Program-made: the position numbers and the translations under genes
In this document: positions 1 to 6,277 of the stretch, piece after piece
Numbering within the stretch: position 1 is the first letter of the stretch
How the letters are laid out: every line of letters begins with the position of its first letter
Notes under the pieces: model-generated
Databases searched by the model: none
What the model saw: only the letters and a program-made list of their open reading frames with translations
Told to the model about the DNA's origin: nothing
NCBI GenBank assembly: GCA_003142915.1
Contig: PLNZ01000145.1
Coordinates: 1 to 8,052, forward strand
Source: Ignavibacteriales bacterium
GTDB lineage: Bacteria; Bacteroidota; Ignavibacteria; Ignavibacteriales; Ignavibacteriaceae
Direction: 5' to 3'
Length of the DNA: 8,052 bases

Positions 1-60
1 AGACAGAATATTCTGACAAGGCAACAAATGACACAGAAAAATGCAGAGAATAATCAATAA
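1..60 (+). CDS. 3' end of an upstream phage gene (partial, uncertain)
   Basis: Frame 1 is open from the window edge to a TAA at 58-60 and reads RQNILTRQQMTQKNAENNQ, a Q/N-rich C-terminal tail typical of phage structural proteins. Frame 3 is also open until a TAA at 51-53, so 20 codons cannot prove which frame is used. Frame 1 is preferred for its composition and because it leaves a 45-base gap before the next start at 106. No function can be assigned. Confidence 0.35.
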   Translation, partial: RQNILTRQQMTQKNAENNQ

Positions 61-105
61 GAATGGGTAACTATAAATATGATAAATAAACAATAAATAT
101 TAACA

Positions 106-2649
106 ATGGCAAAGCAGAATTGGCAGGAAGTTGAATTTGCGCAAGCGTTGGGAATGGCAACAAATATTGATAATCCGGGGCGTAAATATGCTCAATTGCT
201 GCTTAATGTGCATACTCACGATAAACCCGGAAAACTAACTCTAAGACCCGGTTATGCCCTAAAATATACCGCGCCTTCTGATAGTACTATTACCAATTCA
301 AGCTTTTTGAATTTTGAAATGTTCATGGATAAACAAGCCGTTCCTGCGGGACAGGAAATTACTTGTTTGATTCAAAAAGGAATTATCCAGGGGATAAATA
401 ATAGCGGAAACCCTATTGTACCGGATACTCAAAATGCGCTTTGTTTTTGGATTCGTCCTTATTGGAATGGTACTATATGGGTTGATAATTGGCAGTGGCT
501 TAACAGGATAATAATTACAAATGTAACTACAGGCGCAAGCCCGGAATCATATCCGAATGAGATAGAAGTTTTCGGAAATGCAACTCAGGGATTGGGAGAT
601 AATGCCTTAATAGGCTGGACAATTTATAACAAAACGAAAAATCAATATGCGAAGGTAATTACTTCCAAAGCAGACGGCGCAAATACAAGAATTTGCCATA
701 CTCTTTATAACAGTCAATGGTCAACTAATGATGTAATTATTTTAATGCAGAATTATTATGATTTAACGTGTCTGGCTGAAATTTATAATTGCGCCGCTTC
801 AGATATAGTTTTTCATAAAGTAAATGATGATTTAAGAATCGGATTTGGCGGGCAGGCAAATAGGACAGGCATTGCAATTGGATATAGGCAGGGATATTAT
901 TTAATAAATGATCTTGGCTTTAGTACGATTCATACGGATTTAACGGCAGCGGGAGTTGTTGAAACCTTCTCTACGATAAACCAGGTAATATTAACTCCAT
1001 ATATAGCAAATCCGGACGGATACGGAATTGACCTTACGTTATTAACCGGTACTCTTACTGCGGGTATTTATTATTTTAGATTAACCATTATGCTTGATGG
1101 CTATGAAGAAATGCTGGTTGCGGATAATTCTATTAAGGTAGACGGAACTCACGATATACAAGTTAATCCCTGGCTAATTCTTGGGAAAGAGAATATAAGA
1201 AATACGGAATTTTTTGTTTATGCAAGTACCGACGGTATTACTTATTATCAAATAAGCGATTATCTTTTTACGGGCGATCAATATTTATCGACTGCATGGC
1301 AAGTAAATAATAACGGTCAATTATATCTAAATCTTACTGCAGCCATAAATTCTAATCCCGAATTATATACAAATTTAGATGCTGCAAATATTGCCGATGA
1401 ACAAAATTCAGATGTTAATTGGCAAGTAATCAATCCTAATGAGGGTGGATTGCTCACGGTAAATACACCCGGTGCCGGCAGTTCAGCTTATGACTTGAAG
1501 TTTTACTATGACGAACCAATTGGACAGAAAGATGGAGTAAGAATCCCTCTCACCGGGTTAAGAACAAAGGGCAAATATACAATAAGCATATATTTCAAAA
1601 CTAATATAACCAGCAAGACAATATATGTAAGTTTATATTGCGCGGATTTAACGGCACCTCTTTCGGGTGAATCAATTACTCAAACCATTGCTATCACGAA
1701 TACTTTCACGCAGTATATTATGCAATTTGATACCTCTGCTCTTAATGATGCTGCCGCTTATTTAGTAATAGAACATATTCAAGGGGCTTTAGATAGAAGT
1801 GAAGATTTTGAATATGATTTGATTTCTATAAAAGCTAACGAAGTAGTAAACTATACTTCTTTAATATCAGCCCAGAATGTTAATGAAATGTCTGATATAA
1901 TGGGATATACCCCGGATGCTACGCTTATGACGGCATGGGACCAAGCTTTAGTATTTCATGGCAGAACTTATTTCTTAAATCCTTATGTGGGTGGAAGATT
2001 GGACGGCTTTATCTATGTAAGCATTATTAACGCACCAAACTCATTTTTGTGGGATATCGCAACAGCGGATAATTACAGAGAATTAGACACATTTGAAAGT
2101 TATGAAGTAATTGGAATGATACTACTTCCTACGATGGAATTACTCATCTTGATGAATAATTGTATAACCGCTATTGATCCGGATACCGGCATTGCAAGGA
2201 ACCCGGTATTTGATATTGGCACGACTTCAAGAGATTCTATTGTGAATATTAACGGTATTATTTTCTGGTGTGATGATGAAGATATATATATGCTTAATAT
2301 CGGGGATGGATTAAATCCAAAACCTTTGCTTGAAAATACTATAAGAGACTTATACCAGGCTTTAGCAAGAAAGAATTTACTTTTTTGCGTGAGGGATAAA
2401 TATAATACTTACAGAGTAAGAACGTATGACCCTGTTAATAAGACCGAATATTTATTAAGCAAAAACGGCTGGATTGAAGAACAAAAATTTAATTACCCTG
2501 AAATTTACAGAGTAAGCGCAAACAAAAAACTTAATTTCCTTTCTCAGGGAAATACCTATGAAATGGAGACAGAATTTATAAGCACAATCCCGGTAGACGA
2601 TACCGGTCAAGCGGTTTCGGACGATACGGGGCAAATAGTAGGGAATTAG
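106..2649 (+). CDS. Multidomain virion protein, tail-nozzle / DNA-stabilisation-like
   Basis: The protein has 847 residues. Residues 8-53 hold a pattern (N-x-D-x-P, then LLNV, then a PGKL..RPGY stretch) that I associate with N-termini of podovirus nozzle or packaged-DNA stabilisation proteins (T7 gp12, P22 gp10 class). Residues 312-385 look Fn3-like (AGIYYFRLTIMLDGYE, then FFVYASTDGITYYQI). Residues 436-577 look like a carbohydrate-binding-type jelly roll (GKYTISIYFKTN, then a late EYDLISIKA strand). From about 606 to 800, short repeated strands such as FHGRTYFLN and IVNINGIIFWCDDEDIYMLN suggest a beta-propeller. The C-terminus ends in a tandem motif, DDTGQAV then DDTGQIV (831-845). In the virion such a protein would form the tail conduit below the portal. 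The start ATG has only A-rich sequence upstream and no clear SD. The protein stops soon after the propeller, where homologues as I recall them carry a further beta-sandwich; see the gene at 6890. The family assignment is inferred from pattern, not alignment. Confidence 0.65.
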   Translation: MAKQNWQEVEFAQALGMATNIDNPGRKYAQLLLNVHTHDKPGKLTLRPGYALKYTAPSDSTITNSSFLNFEMFMDKQAVPAGQEITCLIQKGIIQGINNSGNPIVPDTQNALCFWIRPYWNGTIWVDNWQWLNRIIITNVTTGASPESYPNEIEVFGNATQGLGDNALIGWTIYNKTKNQYAKVITSKADGANTRICHTLYNSQWSTNDVIILMQNYYDLTCLAEIYNCAASDIVFHKVNDDLRIGFGGQANRTGIAIGYRQGYYLINDLGFSTIHTDLTAAGVVETFSTINQVILTPYIANPDGYGIDLTLLTGTLTAGIYYFRLTIMLDGYEEMLVADNSIKVDGTHDIQVNPWLILGKENIRNTEFFVYASTDGITYYQISDYLFTGDQYLSTAWQVNNNGQLYLNLTAAINSNPELYTNLDAANIADEQNSDVNWQVINPNEGGLLTVNTPGAGSSAYDLKFYYDEPIGQKDGVRIPLTGLRTKGKYTISIYFKTNITSKTIYVSLYCADLTAPLSGESITQTIAITNTFTQYIMQFDTSALNDAAAYLVIEHIQGALDRSEDFEYDLISIKANEVVNYTSLISAQNVNEMSDIMGYTPDATLMTAWDQALVFHGRTYFLNPYVGGRLDGFIYVSIINAPNSFLWDIATADNYRELDTFESYEVIGMILLPTMELLILMNNCITAIDPDTGIARNPVFDIGTTSRDSIVNINGIIFWCDDEDIYMLNIGDGLNPKPLLENTIRDLYQALARKNLLFCVRDKYNTYRVRTYDPVNKTEYLLSKNGWIEEQKFNYPEIYRVSANKKLNFLSQGNTYEMETEFISTIPVDDTGQAVSDDTGQIVGN

Positions 2650-2673
2650 CTAACAGCGGGAAAGGAATAAAAT

Positions 2674-4887
2674 ATGAAAAAGATTTTTTTAATAGTTGCA
2701 ATTTTATTTGCAAATGTACTACTGACGGCGCAAACTATAACGCCCATTACTTATATAAAGTTAAGCAGCCTGCAGTCGTCATCATTATTAAACAGTACTA
2801 TATTCCCGGTGCAGGATTCTTCGGTTGCCGGATATGTAAACAAAAAATTATCTTTAAGTAATTTAAGTAATAATTTGCTGTCTCCATTAGATATTAATGA
2901 TTGGAGCTTTTATAACGATACTTTGCGTTATAACGGCTATGCAAAATTTAATAATTACACTTCAATAAGTACTTTAACAGTTCCGGGCACTGCATCTGTA
3001 ACAGAAACCGGTTTAGCAAATAGCGCAGTAACTCCGGGAAAAACATCTTTTATGGTTGTTGGTAAGAATAAATTTAATGTTAATGATCCGAATATTTTGA
3101 TCGGTTATTATCTTTGGGGCGATGGAACTCTGCATGCAAATTCTTCTTATACGGTTACCGGTTACATTCCAATAATACAAGGTCAGACGCTATATTCTAA
3201 TTATAGTGGAATCTCCGGTCTTCTAAACTGTCAATACGATGCCGGTAAAAATTTTATTTCAGGAACAAACTTTACTACAGCAGCTGCAACAGGCGTATCA
3301 GGCGCTGCTTATGTGCGATTTACATTAAATATTCCTTCTGCAGGCAGTTTATCGGCTGTACAAATAGAAAATGGAACTTCCGGTTCATCTTATCAGCCAT
3401 ATACCGATTTATATAATAAAGTTATTACGCCTGCAATTCAGGATACTAATATTACATATTCTAAAACAAAATTTTTTACACTTGGTAAAAATTTATTTAA
3501 TTATGCTACAGTAACAAAGAGTGCTTTTATCGATTGGGGTAACGGTTCTGTAGATGGAGGTTTTCCTGCGGGCGATGCTTCTGATTTTATAAGTGTTACT
3601 GCGGGTTTAACTTATATGTGTAATACTACTATCCCCTATAGAGCGTTTTATGACTCTAATCAAGTTTTTGTTTCCGGCAATAGTTCAGGAAGTTATCCGG
3701 TTACCATTCCTGCGGGATGCCGGTATATTCGTATAACCGTAGATACTGCTCACTTATCTGTTTGCCAATTTGAACTTGGAACAGCATCATCAAATTTTGC
3801 GCCTTACACTTATATTTTGCAGGATTTAGATGGTGTTGCGCCTATTACTGTGGCAAATAATTCAATTACTCCCGCTCAATTATCAAATGTTCTTTTGCCT
3901 TCTAAAAATCTATTCAATATGGCAGCGGCAGCATATAAGACTTATATTGATTGGACGGATGGGAATGTTAATGGATATAGTTATTATCCTTCAGCATACG
4001 CCTCTGATTTTATACCGGTTACTGCCGGAGCTGTTTATTCTTGTAATACGGCTATTCTTTATAAGGCGTTCTATAATTCCAATTATGTTTTTGTATCAGG
4101 CAGTATGGCAGGAACTTATCCTGTAACTATACCCGCAGGATGTTCATATATCCGTATAACCGCAGATAGCGCTAATCTTGCAAATATACAGTTTGAGGCA
4201 GGGCAATATCAAACTTCTTATTTCCCTTATGGATATACGTCGAAGTGGCAATATGTAAATCCAACTCCGCCGACTTTGCAATGGGCTTCCGATGGGGATA
4301 GTATTACCCGGGAAGGTTATTGGCAGCCTGCCGTAGCAAAGGCATTAAATATTATAAATACTAATCTTGGCATACCGGGAACAAGAGTTTCTTTGATGGG
4401 GGGAAGCGATTCTATGGGGATGTGTTCAAATTATAGAGTAGGGCGTATCCCATCAAACAGTAATATAATAACTTTACTTGGCGGAACAAATGATTGGGCA
4501 GGAAATGCGGCTTTGGGAGATACAAGCAGTATGGATTCTACAACCTTTTGCGGTGCATTGAATGTTTGGATTAAAAAAGTTACAACGGCTTTCCCAACTG
4601 CAAGAATATTCTTACTTACGACTACATACGGAGAAATGTCCGGCGAAGCAGGTACCTGGACAAATACTTATACAAATTTAATTGGCTTAACAACGAGAGA
4701 TTATGCAAATGCAGTTATTCTTGCCGGTAAGAGGAATAGTATTCCTGTAATTGATTTGAATAATGATTGCGGCTGGAATACTTATAATATAGGAACTTTT
4801 TTACAAGATGGTATCCATCCTAATGCTTTAGGCGCAGCAAGAATGGCGAATGTGATAATAAAAAAGATACAGGGATTATTACCGTAA
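2674..4887 (+). CDS. Signal-peptide-bearing tail-fibre-like protein with SGNH/GDSL hydrolase domain
   Basis: The protein has 737 residues. Residues 1-20 form a Sec signal (MKK, a hydrophobic core, cleavage near LLTA|Q). Residues 21-70 resemble phage-fibre N-termini (IKLSSL, then FPVQDSSVAGYV, then LSLSNLSNNLL). Three related jelly-roll-like modules follow at about 127-244, 270-379 and 409-520, each opening with (G/S)KN-x-FN and closing with Q-x-E-x-G ... PY. The C-terminal domain carries all SGNH blocks: GDS with nucleophile Ser543, a Gly-containing block II (LGIPG, 565-569), GTND with Asn606, and DGIH with Asp712 and His715. Such domains are esterases, often polysaccharide O-deacetylases, so binding and deacetylation of host surface glycan is the likely role (inferred). 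An AAAGGA SD at 2661-2666 supports the start. The gene begins 24 bases after the nozzle-like gene. The Sec signal is odd for a virion protein; a secreted host-modifying enzyme is the alternative. Confidence 0.8.
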   Translation: MKKIFLIVAILFANVLLTAQTITPITYIKLSSLQSSSLLNSTIFPVQDSSVAGYVNKKLSLSNLSNNLLSPLDINDWSFYNDTLRYNGYAKFNNYTSISTLTVPGTASVTETGLANSAVTPGKTSFMVVGKNKFNVNDPNILIGYYLWGDGTLHANSSYTVTGYIPIIQGQTLYSNYSGISGLLNCQYDAGKNFISGTNFTTAAATGVSGAAYVRFTLNIPSAGSLSAVQIENGTSGSSYQPYTDLYNKVITPAIQDTNITYSKTKFFTLGKNLFNYATVTKSAFIDWGNGSVDGGFPAGDASDFISVTAGLTYMCNTTIPYRAFYDSNQVFVSGNSSGSYPVTIPAGCRYIRITVDTAHLSVCQFELGTASSNFAPYTYILQDLDGVAPITVANNSITPAQLSNVLLPSKNLFNMAAAAYKTYIDWTDGNVNGYSYYPSAYASDFIPVTAGAVYSCNTAILYKAFYNSNYVFVSGSMAGTYPVTIPAGCSYIRITADSANLANIQFEAGQYQTSYFPYGYTSKWQYVNPTPPTLQWASDGDSITREGYWQPAVAKALNIINTNLGIPGTRVSLMGGSDSMGMCSNYRVGRIPSNSNIITLLGGTNDWAGNAALGDTSSMDSTTFCGALNVWIKKVTTAFPTARIFLLTTTYGEMSGEAGTWTNTYTNLIGLTTRDYANAVILAGKRNSIPVIDLNNDCGWNTYNIGTFLQDGIHPNALGAARMANVIIKKIQGLLP
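3052..4233 (+). repeat. Three diverged in-frame repeats encoding jelly-roll-like modules
   Basis: The copies lie at about 3052-3405, 3481-3810 and 3898-4233. Copies 2 and 3 are closest and share runs such as FVSG, YPVTIPAGC and YIRIT in the same order. Copy 1 keeps the GKN-x-FN opening and the Q-x-E-x-G/PY ending but differs in between. Copies 1 and 3 are preceded by a linker of the form ANS-x-(V/I)TP, and copy 2 by ITPAIQD. The DNA of the copies is clearly diverged, so these are old duplications or repeated domain acquisitions rather than a recent tandem expansion. The type matches ligand-binding modules seen in phage tail proteins (from memory). Confidence 0.75.
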
Positions 4888-4888
4888 A

Positions 4889-5101
4889 GTGGATATAAAA
4901 AAATACAAAAAATTTCTTAAACCCGAATTACATCCTATGCTGAATGATATTATACAAGCTGCAGGTACAGTAGTAAATAAATTACCGCCTGTAAATACTA
5001 CGGCTGATAATGCAAGGTTTTTTGTAAAAAATTCGGACGGCACACATTCAGAATATATAAAGATTGACGGTAAGTTTAAAAAAGGGAGTACATTCTCATA
5101 A
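4889..5101 (+). CDS. Small protein of unknown function next to the fibre gene
   Basis: The protein has 70 residues and starts with GTG, one base after the TAA of the fibre gene. No good SD is present at close spacing (AGGGA at 4871-4875 is distant), so translational coupling to the fibre gene is plausible. The first third is basic and helical-looking (KKYKKFLKPELHP). The last third has alternating strands, FFVKNSDGTHSEYIKIDGKF, of the kind seen at the tips of phage fibre or baseplate proteins. An in-frame ATG at 4937 is an alternative start that would remove the basic part. I do not recognise the family. Its position suggests a fibre accessory or chaperone, which is only inference. A minus-strand ORF over the same bases lacks comparable support. 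Confidence 0.6.
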   Translation: MDIKKYKKFLKPELHPMLNDIIQAAGTVVNKLPPVNTTADNARFFVKNSDGTHSEYIKIDGKFKKGSTFS

Positions 5102-5114
5102 TATTTAATCCGCA

Positions 5115-5148
5115 AAACCTCCGGGGTTTTTCTAAACCCAGGAGGTTT
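5115..5148 (+). promoter_or_regulatory. Strong hairpin sequestering an AGGAGG ribosome-binding site
   Basis: An 8-bp outer stem (AAACCTCC 5115-5122 with GGAGGTTT 5141-5148) continues after one G/A mismatch into a 6-bp inner stem (GGGTTT 5124-5129 with AAACCC 5134-5139) with a TTCT loop. No T-run follows on either strand, so this is not a canonical intrinsic terminator. The 3' arm contains the consensus SD AGGAGG at 5140-5145, four bases before an ATG at 5150. Folded RNA would hide that SD. A translational on/off element ahead of the lysis genes is the best reading; a processing signal or an atypical terminator remain possible. Confidence 0.55.
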
Positions 5149-5149
5149 A

Positions 5150-5176
5150 ATGTCATTAAATAATACAGGAAGTTAA
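5150..5176 (+). CDS. Possible 8-codon leader minigene
   Basis: ATG at 5150 reads MSLNNTGS and stops at TAA 5174-5176, four bases before the ATG of the next gene at 5181. It has the best SD in the window (AGGAGG, 5140-5145, spacing 4), but that SD lies within the 3' arm of the 5115-5148 hairpin. Ribosomes finishing here would be well placed to re-initiate at 5181. It may be a coincidence of a short open frame. Support is the SD quality and spacing only. Confidence 0.3.
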   Translation: MSLNNTGS

Positions 5177-5180
5177 AACA

Positions 5181-5432
5181 ATGGATACGGAAATAAGGGA
5201 AATATTGGATTCAATGAATCAGAAAATCGATTCATTAAGTAGTAAGGTAGATTTAATGAATGAAATTTGTGTAAAGAATGGCGGCGGCAGGCACGTCATT
5301 TATAAGCGGAATGAGTTTTGCCAAATGTTATACGACAGACACTCGCTTGTAAAACTAAGCGAAAATTTTTACAAATATGCGCTTGTTGTATTAGTTGCAT
5401 TACAGATAGTTCAATTTTTTGTTAAAAAATAA
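5181..5432 (+). CDS. Small coiled-coil protein with C-terminal TM segment (XhlA-like topology)
   Basis: The protein has 83 residues. Residues 3-30 show heptad-like spacing (IREILDSMNQKIDSLSSKV) suggesting a coiled coil. Residues 66-81 are a single hydrophobic segment (YALVVLVALQIVQFFV) followed by KK. This is the topology of XhlA-type phage lysis accessory proteins and of some single-TM holins or antiholins, with the N-terminus cytoplasmic. It begins the run of lysis genes, 10 bases before the holin candidate, which supports a lysis role by context. SD is AGGA at 5167-5170 with about 10 bases of spacing; re-initiation from the upstream minigene is possible. I see no family-specific signature, so the role is inferred from topology and neighbours. 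Confidence 0.65.
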   Translation: MDTEIREILDSMNQKIDSLSSKVDLMNEICVKNGGGRHVIYKRNEFCQMLYDRHSLVKLSENFYKYALVVLVALQIVQFFVKK

Positions 5433-5442
5433 AGGGAATAAA

Positions 5443-5688
5443 ATGAAAATATTACAGTTCTTTCAGGAAGAAAACGGACAGTTTTCTTCATCAAGGTTGT
5501 TAGCATTTTTAGTTGCAGTTGCAATGGTAGTTGATTATATGTATTCGGTTTTCGCTACTACAGCACATGCCTGGCATCCTGACCTCAACTTAGTGCTTAT
5601 TCTTTTAACGGTAGTAACCGGTAAAGCAGTAGGCAAGTTCGGTGAAACCAAAACTACAACGGATACTTTAACGACGGAGTCAAAATGA
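5443..5688 (+). CDS. Putative two-TM phage holin
   Basis: The protein has 81 residues. Hydrophobic segments lie at 19-38 (LLAFLVAVAMVVDYMYSVFA) and 48-60 (LNLVLILLTVVTG), separated by a short loop with WHP. A polar Thr-rich C-terminus follows after GKAVGKFGE. The N-terminal pattern EENGQFSSSRL is, from memory, typical of small holin-like proteins of Bacteroidota phages. Holins form inner-membrane lesions that release the cytoplasmic endolysin. The start is set at ATG 5443 because AAAGGG (5431-5436) lies six bases upstream; an in-frame TTG at 5419 would overlap the previous gene and lacks an SD. The gene overlaps the endolysin start by ATGA at 5685-5688, indicating translational coupling. Confidence 0.7.
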   Translation: MKILQFFQEENGQFSSSRLLAFLVAVAMVVDYMYSVFATTAHAWHPDLNLVLILLTVVTGKAVGKFGETKTTTDTLTTESK

Positions 5689-6242
5689 TTAACAAAGCGG
5701 GTGAACAGCTCACTAAATCTTTTGAATCGTTAAGGCTAAAGGCATATAAAGATAGCGCCGGAGTATGGAGTATCGGATGGGGGCATGCATCTGATAACTA
5801 TTTCCCGGTTTTGCCCGGCTCTGTTATTACGGAGGATAAAGCCGAAGAACTTTTTGTCCATGACATTGGCAATGCGGAAGCTACTCTGAAACATCAATTA
5901 CCAAACCTGACTACCGGACAGGCATGCCTACCGGACAGGCAGGCAGGTTGGCAAAATCTTAATGAAAATCAATATGCCGCTTGTGTGGATTTCGTTTATA
6001 ACAGAGGCACGCTTAAATGGCATAGCGGCGCCGAAACTAAGTTGCATGAATTGTTACTTGCCGGACAATATGACCGGGTACCCGATGAGTTTTTAACCTT
6101 TACGAAAGATATAGAAGGTCATGTATTGGAGGGTTTATTAAGAAGGCGCACGGCTGAAAAGAATTTATTCATTCAACCTTGCATTATTCCCCTCCCGGGA
6201 AGCCTGTCCCGATTCGATCGGGAGGGTATAGGGGTGAGTTGA
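5685..6242 (+). CDS. GH24 phage lysozyme (endolysin) with two repeat-derived extra segments
   Basis: The protein has 185 residues and belongs to the T4/P22/RrrD-type muramidases, which cut the MurNAc-GlcNAc bond of peptidoglycan. The catalytic Glu14 (FESL), Asp23 (YKDSAG) and residue 29 (GVWSIGWGH) have the Glu-9-Asp-6-Thr spacing of T4 lysozyme, but residue 29 is Ser instead of the usual Thr. NENQYAACVDFVYNRG (93-108) and GLLRRRTAE (150-158) are further family blocks. No signal or SAR segment is present, so export would depend on the holin. Two stretches look foreign: residues 75-91, a 51-base in-frame insertion made of a tandem 17-mer, and the last 20 residues (166-185), encoded by a GC-rich palindromic element. 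Removing both leaves about 148 residues, close to the family norm. GGAG at 5676-5679 is the SD. Confidence 0.9.
   Translation: MINKAGEQLTKSFESLRLKAYKDSAGVWSIGWGHASDNYFPVLPGSVITEDKAEELFVHDIGNAEATLKHQLPNLTTGQACLPDRQAGWQNLNENQYAACVDFVYNRGTLKWHSGAETKLHELLLAGQYDRVPDEFLTFTKDIEGHVLEGLLRRRTAEKNLFIQPCIIPLPGSLSRFDREGIGVS
5911..5944. repeat. Tandem 17-mer GC-rich repeat inserted inside the endolysin gene
   Basis: Two copies of a 17-base unit, ctaccggacaggcatgc (5911-5927) and ctaccggacaggcaggc (5928-5944), differ at one base. Each holds GGACAGGC, the reverse complement of GCCTGTCC. Inverted symmetry is present: AGGCATGCCT (5920-5929) is a 10-base palindrome, and TGCCT (5925-5929) pairs with AGGCA (5937-5941). 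The segment is much richer in GC than its surroundings and encodes residues that have no counterpart in the lysozyme family. It resembles REP-like interspersed elements. Confidence 0.7.
6189..6234. repeat. GC-rich palindromic element forming the end of the endolysin gene
   Basis: TCCCGAT (6207-6213) pairs with ATCGGGA (6217-6223) around a 3-base loop. Alternatively CCCTCCCG (6190-6197) pairs with CGGGAGGG (6219-6226). A further CCCC/GGGG pair flanks these at 6189-6192 and 6231-6234. GCCTGTCC occurs at 6202-6209 directly before the first hairpin. The endolysin frame runs through it to TGA at 6240-6242. No T-run follows at once, so it is a poor intrinsic terminator. It shares its octamer with the elements at 5911 and 6795. 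Confidence 0.65.
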
Positions 6243-6277
6243 AGACTTTAACAATTTTATAAAATAATGAGTCATAA

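Noticed and set aside
63..89. 8-codon ORF (MGNYKYDK) before the first large gene
   Set aside because: No SD and no other signal; short open frames like this are expected by chance in AT-rich DNA.
863..870. A further copy of the octamer GGACAGGC in the nozzle-like gene
   Set aside because: No palindrome or GC-rich element surrounds it and it encodes ordinary residues of the protein; probably chance, so not counted in the repeat family.
3830..4126. 98-codon + strand ORF inside the fibre gene
   Set aside because: It lies wholly inside the well-supported SGNH fibre gene in another frame and its product is a low-complexity Leu/Ile-rich string, as expected of a frame shadow.
4879..5115. 78-codon minus-strand ORF
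   Set aside because: It covers the same bases as the small + strand gene at 4889, overlaps the end of the fibre gene, and no other gene is on the minus strand.
5101..5180. Intrinsic terminator between the small gene and the lysis block
   Set aside because: The hairpin at 5115-5148 is strong, but neither strand has a T-run after it, so a regulatory hairpin is the better description.
5419..5442. TTG start extending the holin candidate by eight residues
   Set aside because: The extension overlaps the previous gene and has no SD, whereas ATG 5443 has AAAGGG at good spacing and the family-like start MKILQFF.
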